From Methanosarcinaceae archaeon (GTDB taxonomy: Archaea > Halobacteriota > Methanosarcinia > Methanosarcinales > Methanosarcinaceae): 45,129 nt of DNA. Shown here piece after piece: positions 42,259 to 45,129 of the stretch (positions within the stretch are counted from its first letter, which is position 1; every line of letters begins with the position of its first letter). The stretch spans positions 1 to 45,129 of the forward strand of contig JAFGCK010000141.1 in the NCBI GenBank assembly GCA_016932675.1, in the 5' to 3' direction. The position numbers and the translations under genes are program-made. The notes under the pieces are model-generated. The model had not been told where the DNA came from, searched no databases, and saw only the letters and a program-made list of their open reading frames with translations.

Positions 42259-42989
42259 TTTTTGCCCACCGTTGCAACGTATATCACAAATTCGCTCTCC
42301 CCGTCAAGCCCGAGTGCGGGATTGATCGCCTCATCAAGGAATGCTGCTATGGCGCAGACCCCGCATCCCACAGACTCCGCGCTCAGGTAGAGGTTCTGGC
42401 ACACGTGCCCTGCGTCCAGGTGCAGGTACCTGTAGCCTCTCTGCCCGTATCTCCAGGCCATCCTGTAGGGTACTGCTGTCCATATAAAGGTTGCAGCACT
42501 GCTCTTAACGAACGGCTGGTCAAGACATGCGTGGCATATCCTATCTGCAATGTCCTTTCCCATATCTGTCTGTGCAAGCCTGTGCTCGATGGGGAGGAAC
42601 CTGTAAAGGCCTTTTTCCAGCCCCTGCACATTATTTGCGAGTATGTAGGTCTCCAGGGCGTGTCTTGCCCCTGCCGAGGGCACCGTCCTGAAGGTTGCCA
42701 CATCACGGACCACTTCCTTTACACCCTGGGTACACCAGAGCAGGTATGAGAGCTCTTCAACGGAAAGCGGCTCTGAGCTATAGTTCCTGATGCTTTTTCT
42801 CTTCTCGATAGCCCTTCTGAGTCCGATATCATCGACCCGTACCTCTGCAGGCTGTGGGAGGTCGGTTATCCTTTCCGTGTCCTTTGCACCCAGTTCCAGG
42901 GGTGGGGGGGGATATCCCATTGACTGGTCCGACCTGCCAAGATACCTGTACTGTGTCTTTTCCATGAACTCTTTACCAATTCCGCTCAT
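42255..42989 (-). CDS. SagB/nitroreductase family flavoprotein
   Basis: About 244 residues. The nitroreductase fold is shown by the RRAIEKRKSIRNYSSEPLSV start (R-S-x-R-x-[YF] FMN motif), LLWCTQGV, FRTVPSAGARHALETYIL and GHVCQNLYLSAESVGCGVCA, as in SagB-type dehydrogenases. No thiazole/oxazole cyclase (YcaO) gene is near, so a peptide-modifying role is not supported here. It is probably an FMN reductase of unknown substrate. I take ATG 42989 (SD AAGGGG, 9 nt); ATG 43025 would add 12 residues but has a poorly spaced SD. Confidence 0.85.
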   Translation of the reverse strand: MSGIGKEFMEKTQYRYLGRSDQSMGYPPPPLELGAKDTERITDLPQPAEVRVDDIGLRRAIEKRKSIRNYSSEPLSVEELSYLLWCTQGVKEVVRDVATFRTVPSAGARHALETYILANNVQGLEKGLYRFLPIEHRLAQTDMGKDIADRICHACLDQPFVKSSAATFIWTAVPYRMAWRYGQRGYRYLHLDAGHVCQNLYLSAESVGCGVCAIAAFLDEAINPALGLDGESEFVIYVATVGKK

Positions 42990-43104
42990 ATGACAAAACC
43001 CCTTATCTTTACAGAGTCTCTTCATTCGTTCCTTATACCTGTTTCCCTTATCCGGAAGATCGGAAATAACAAAAAATAAAACGTTTGATCACTTTTCTGA
43101 AGAT

Positions 43105-43680
43105 ATGAAGACACGCTGCCAGTGGGCCGAAATGAACGAAGATGAAAAAGAGTATCATGATACCGAGTGGGGTGTGCCTGAACATGATGACCGCAGGCTG
43201 TTCGAGTTCCTGGTGCTCGAAGGGGCCCAGGCGGGGCTTAGCTGGGATACCATTCTTAAACGAAGGGAGAACTACAGGAAGGCATTTGATGGTTTTGACT
43301 ACAGCAGGGTTGCGGCTTACGATGATGCAAAGATCGAAGAGCTCCTGCAGGACAAAGGCATCATAAGGAACAGGAGAAAGGTTGTTTCTGCGGTAAGTAA
43401 CGCAAAGGCATTCATTGAAATAAGGAAGGAGTTCGGTTCTTTTGATAACTACCTGCATGACTTCCTGGATGAAGGGAAACCCATACAGAACTCGTGGAAC
43501 TCAGTATCAGATATCCCTGCAAGGACCGGATTGTCTGAAATGATAAGCAGGGACATGAAGAAAAGGGGATTCAGTTTTGTTGGTCCTGCTATGATCTATG
43601 CCTTCATGCAGGCCGTGGGAATGGTCAATGACCATGTTGTCGGATGCTTCAGGCACCGGGAATGTGCACAGATGCGATGA
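43105..43680 (+). CDS. tag: DNA-3-methyladenine glycosylase I
   Basis: Base-excision repair enzyme removing 3-methyladenine. 191 residues. The zinc ligands of Tag are all present: Cys5, His18, His177 and Cys181 (MKTRCQWAE; YHDTEWG; NDHVVGCFRH). The substrate-pocket residues Glu39 and Trp47 are in LEGAQAGLSWDTIL, followed by the helical core GFDYSRVAAYDDAKIEELLQ. The promoter is probably AAAAAATAAAA at about 43068-43078, giving a leaderless start at ATG 43105. It is divergent from the nitroreductase. The family is common in bacteria and patchy in archaea, so transfer in the past is likely. Confidence 0.95.
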   Translation: MKTRCQWAEMNEDEKEYHDTEWGVPEHDDRRLFEFLVLEGAQAGLSWDTILKRRENYRKAFDGFDYSRVAAYDDAKIEELLQDKGIIRNRRKVVSAVSNAKAFIEIRKEFGSFDNYLHDFLDEGKPIQNSWNSVSDIPARTGLSEMISRDMKKRGFSFVGPAMIYAFMQAVGMVNDHVVGCFRHRECAQMR

Positions 43681-43700
43681 GTATCCCGCAGGGTCTTGGC

Positions 43701-44366
43701 TCAGTCTGCGACCAGTCCATCCTTTAACGTGATGGTCCTGTCCACGTAATCCAGGTGCCACTGCTCATGGGTGACCATGACGATGGTCTGCTTGTTCTCT
43801 TCATTGAATCTGCTGAACAGCTCCAGCACCTGTCTGGAAGCTTCACTGTCAAGGTTGGCGCAGGGTTCATCGGCAAAGAGTATCTTTGGCTCATGGACCA
43901 GTGCCCGGGCCACTGAAACCCTCTGCTGCTGGCCGCCACTCTGCTCCGACGGCAAATGATCCATCCTGTCACCAAGCCCTACGGCCCAGAGTATGTCTGT
44001 TGCTTTCTTTTTAGCCTCTCCCTCAGGCCTTCCCTGCATGATCAGGGGCAGGTAGACGTTCTCAAGTGCTGTAAGGGTGGGGATAAGGGCGTAATCCTGG
44101 AAGACGTAACCCAGATTATCCAGCCGGAACCTGATCTTCTGCCTGTCAGTGAGCTTCGATACATTGGTCGAGTCGATAAACACTTCTCCGGACGTCGGCG
44201 TATCCAGCAATCCGAGCTGGTTGAGGAGGGTTGTCTTTCCGCTGCCGCTTGAGCCGACAATGGCAACGAACTCTCCTCTGTCTATTTTGAGGCTGACCCC
44301 TTTCAACGCTTCCACCTTCACCCTGCCCATAAGGAAGGTCCTTGTAACATTATGTGCCTCGATCAT
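43701..44366 (-). CDS. ABC transporter ATP-binding protein (LolD/MacB type)
   Basis: ATPase of a MacB-like exporter, 221 residues from ATG 44366. Walker A GSSGSGKT, the Q-loop YVFQDYALIP, signature EQSGGQQQRVSVARAL, Walker B ILFADEP and the H-loop TH are all intact. ATG 44366 overlaps the permease stop (ATGA), a normal coupling; the frame is open five codons further upstream. The family moves lipoproteins, peptides or drugs, and none can be chosen here. Confidence 0.92.
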   Translation of the reverse strand: MIEAHNVTRTFLMGRVKVEALKGVSLKIDRGEFVAIVGSSGSGKTTLLNQLGLLDTPTSGEVFIDSTNVSKLTDRQKIRFRLDNLGYVFQDYALIPTLTALENVYLPLIMQGRPEGEAKKKATDILWAVGLGDRMDHLPSEQSGGQQQRVSVARALVHEPKILFADEPCANLDSEASRQVLELFSRFNEENKQTIVMVTHEQWHLDYVDRTITLKDGLVAD

Positions 44367-45129
44367 CGGCCGGCACCCCATATAAGTTCAAGCAGATCTC
44401 TTTTAACCATCCTGCAGGAGGGGAGCAGAGCCCCGATCACGGCAGCCATGAACAGCATCATCGCGCGGATGGAGGCTTCTGTATTGCTGAGGTCAAGGCT
44501 CACCTTGCCGATAGGTGCGTTAATAGGATACGATTGCGTAAGGTCCGTGATAACGAACTGCATCAGGCTGTAGCCTATGACCATTGCCAGAAAAGCGTAG
44601 AACATTGCCTGCAGTACAAAGGATGCAATGATCACCTCTTCTTCTATGCCTATGGCTTTCTGCACTCCTATCTGCCGTTTCTGGCTTACGATGTTGACAA
44701 AGATCACAACGAAGATGATGACAAAGGCTACAATGAGGCCAACTGCTGTAAAGACGTTCCTTACCAGCGAAAGTGTGTCCTCGATCATCTTCAGTATGCC
44801 GGCAAATTCCTGCCATGTCCGTACTTCCTCCTGCACTCCCAGGGAAAGTATCTCCTCCCTTACGGCATTTTCATCAGCTCCGTCAATGGTCCTTATTACG
44901 ATCTCATGGGCCCTGTTACCGGCATTGAGGGCTTCTTCAAGGTCTGCCCTGTGCACAAAGGCGGAAGAGTCGGACATGAAGAACAGGGTGCTGTAGATGC
45001 CCTTTACCCTGAAATCCACTGGCAGGCCGTTGATCATTACAGTGACAGTATCCCCCACGGCAACATCTTCCAGGGACCTGCTCTGCATTACTGCCCCATA
45101 TCCTCCGGAGATCTCTCTTCCAAGCACTA
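44363..45129 (-). CDS. ABC transporter permease, FtsX/MacB type, C-terminal part (runs off window)
   Basis: About 254 residues to the stop at 44363, open to the window edge. It shows the end of the large periplasmic-type domain (VGDTVTVMINGLPVDFRVKG; ADENAVREEILSLGVQEEVR) followed by three membrane helices (NVFTAVGLIVAFVIIFVVIF; VLQAMFYAFLAMVIGYSL; IRAMMLFMAAVIGALLPSCR). The FtsX signature SQKRQIGVQKAIG lies between the first and second. The gene overlaps the ATPase start by 4 bp. The N-terminus, including its first membrane helix, lies outside the window. Confidence 0.9.
   Translation of the reverse strand, partial: VLGREISGGYGAVMQSRSLEDVAVGDTVTVMINGLPVDFRVKGIYSTLFFMSDSSAFVHRADLEEALNAGNRAHEIVIRTIDGADENAVREEILSLGVQEEVRTWQEFAGILKMIEDTLSLVRNVFTAVGLIVAFVIIFVVIFVNIVSQKRQIGVQKAIGIEEEVIIASFVLQAMFYAFLAMVIGYSLMQFVITDLTQSYPINAPIGKVSLDLSNTEASIRAMMLFMAAVIGALLPSCRMVKRDLLELIWGAGR

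Noticed and set aside
42255-42989. A SagB-type dehydrogenase of a peptide-azole (TOMM) cluster
   Set aside because: No YcaO/cyclodehydratase or precursor peptide gene is nearby; the partner is a Cdd1-like HhH gene.
1-45129. CRISPR arrays, rRNA or tRNA genes, and intact insertion sequences
   Set aside because: Reading both strands I found no regularly spaced repeats, no cloverleaf-like or rRNA sequence and no transposase gene; only short repeats and relics were seen.

Overview
This window looks like chromosomal DNA of a methanogenic archaeon of the Methanosarcinales, most likely a Methanolobus- or Methanomethylovorans-like member of the Methanosarcinaceae; the genus is a guess. The evidence is a formylmethanofuran:H4MPT formyltransferase (ftr), a methanofuran-pathway tyrosine decarboxylase (mfnA), Orc1/Cdc6, the family D DNA polymerase small subunit, archaeal release factor aRF1, the wyosine enzyme Taw1, and ribose-1,5-bisphosphate isomerase. 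Promoters are archaeal: TATA boxes 24-30 nt before start codons, several apparently leaderless genes, and U-rich terminators.

Layout. 1-5.3 kb: an ABC-2 exporter (cut by the window edge), a dead aldo/keto reductase fragment, a membrane-anchored metallo-hydrolase, a methyltransferase, a DUF4346 protein and an unknown 377-residue protein. 5.4-11.4 kb: a double GNAT protein, DinB with a PCNA-binding tail, a voltage-gated K+ channel with a zinc ribbon, an orphan histidine kinase and an MscS-like membrane protein behind a long inverted repeat. 11.5-18.4 kb: a CooS-family protein whose active site deviates from true CO dehydrogenase, a membrane protein with helical repeats, ftr and a duplicated-domain membrane protein. 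18.4-22.4 kb: TraB-family and site-2-protease genes, then mfnA. 22.4-26.5 kb: a replication origin with origin recognition boxes (ORBs) facing each other across an AT-rich core, then cdc6, a signal peptidase and the PolD small subunit. 26.7-34 kb: a TauE-type permease, an M18 aminopeptidase and a tRNA/translation block (taw1, prf1, argS, Trm5/Taw2-like). 34-38.7 kb: a ThDP-dependent decarboxylase-like enzyme with two paralogous semialdehyde dehydrogenases. 38.8-45.1 kb: UPF0216, a frameshifted nucleotidyltransferase, a QueG-like Fe-S protein, R15P isomerase, a Cdd1-like HhH protein with a nitroreductase, Tag glycosylase, and a MacB-type ABC exporter cut by the window end.

Most notable: (1) the CooS homologue keeps nearly all cluster ligands but has Glu300 where true CODHs have a C-cluster cysteine, has lost most of the proton-relay histidines and has no accessory genes, so it is probably a hybrid-cluster-like enzyme and not a CO dehydrogenase. 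(2) The 'acetolactate synthase' plus SSADH cluster resembles the cyanobacterial 2-oxoglutarate decarboxylase/SSADH shunt and could join 2-oxoglutarate to succinate in a methanogen. (3) The oriC can be read in base detail. (4) Two decayed copies of the same minimal nucleotidyltransferase lie 28 kb apart, and a 3' aldo/keto reductase relic lies near the left end.
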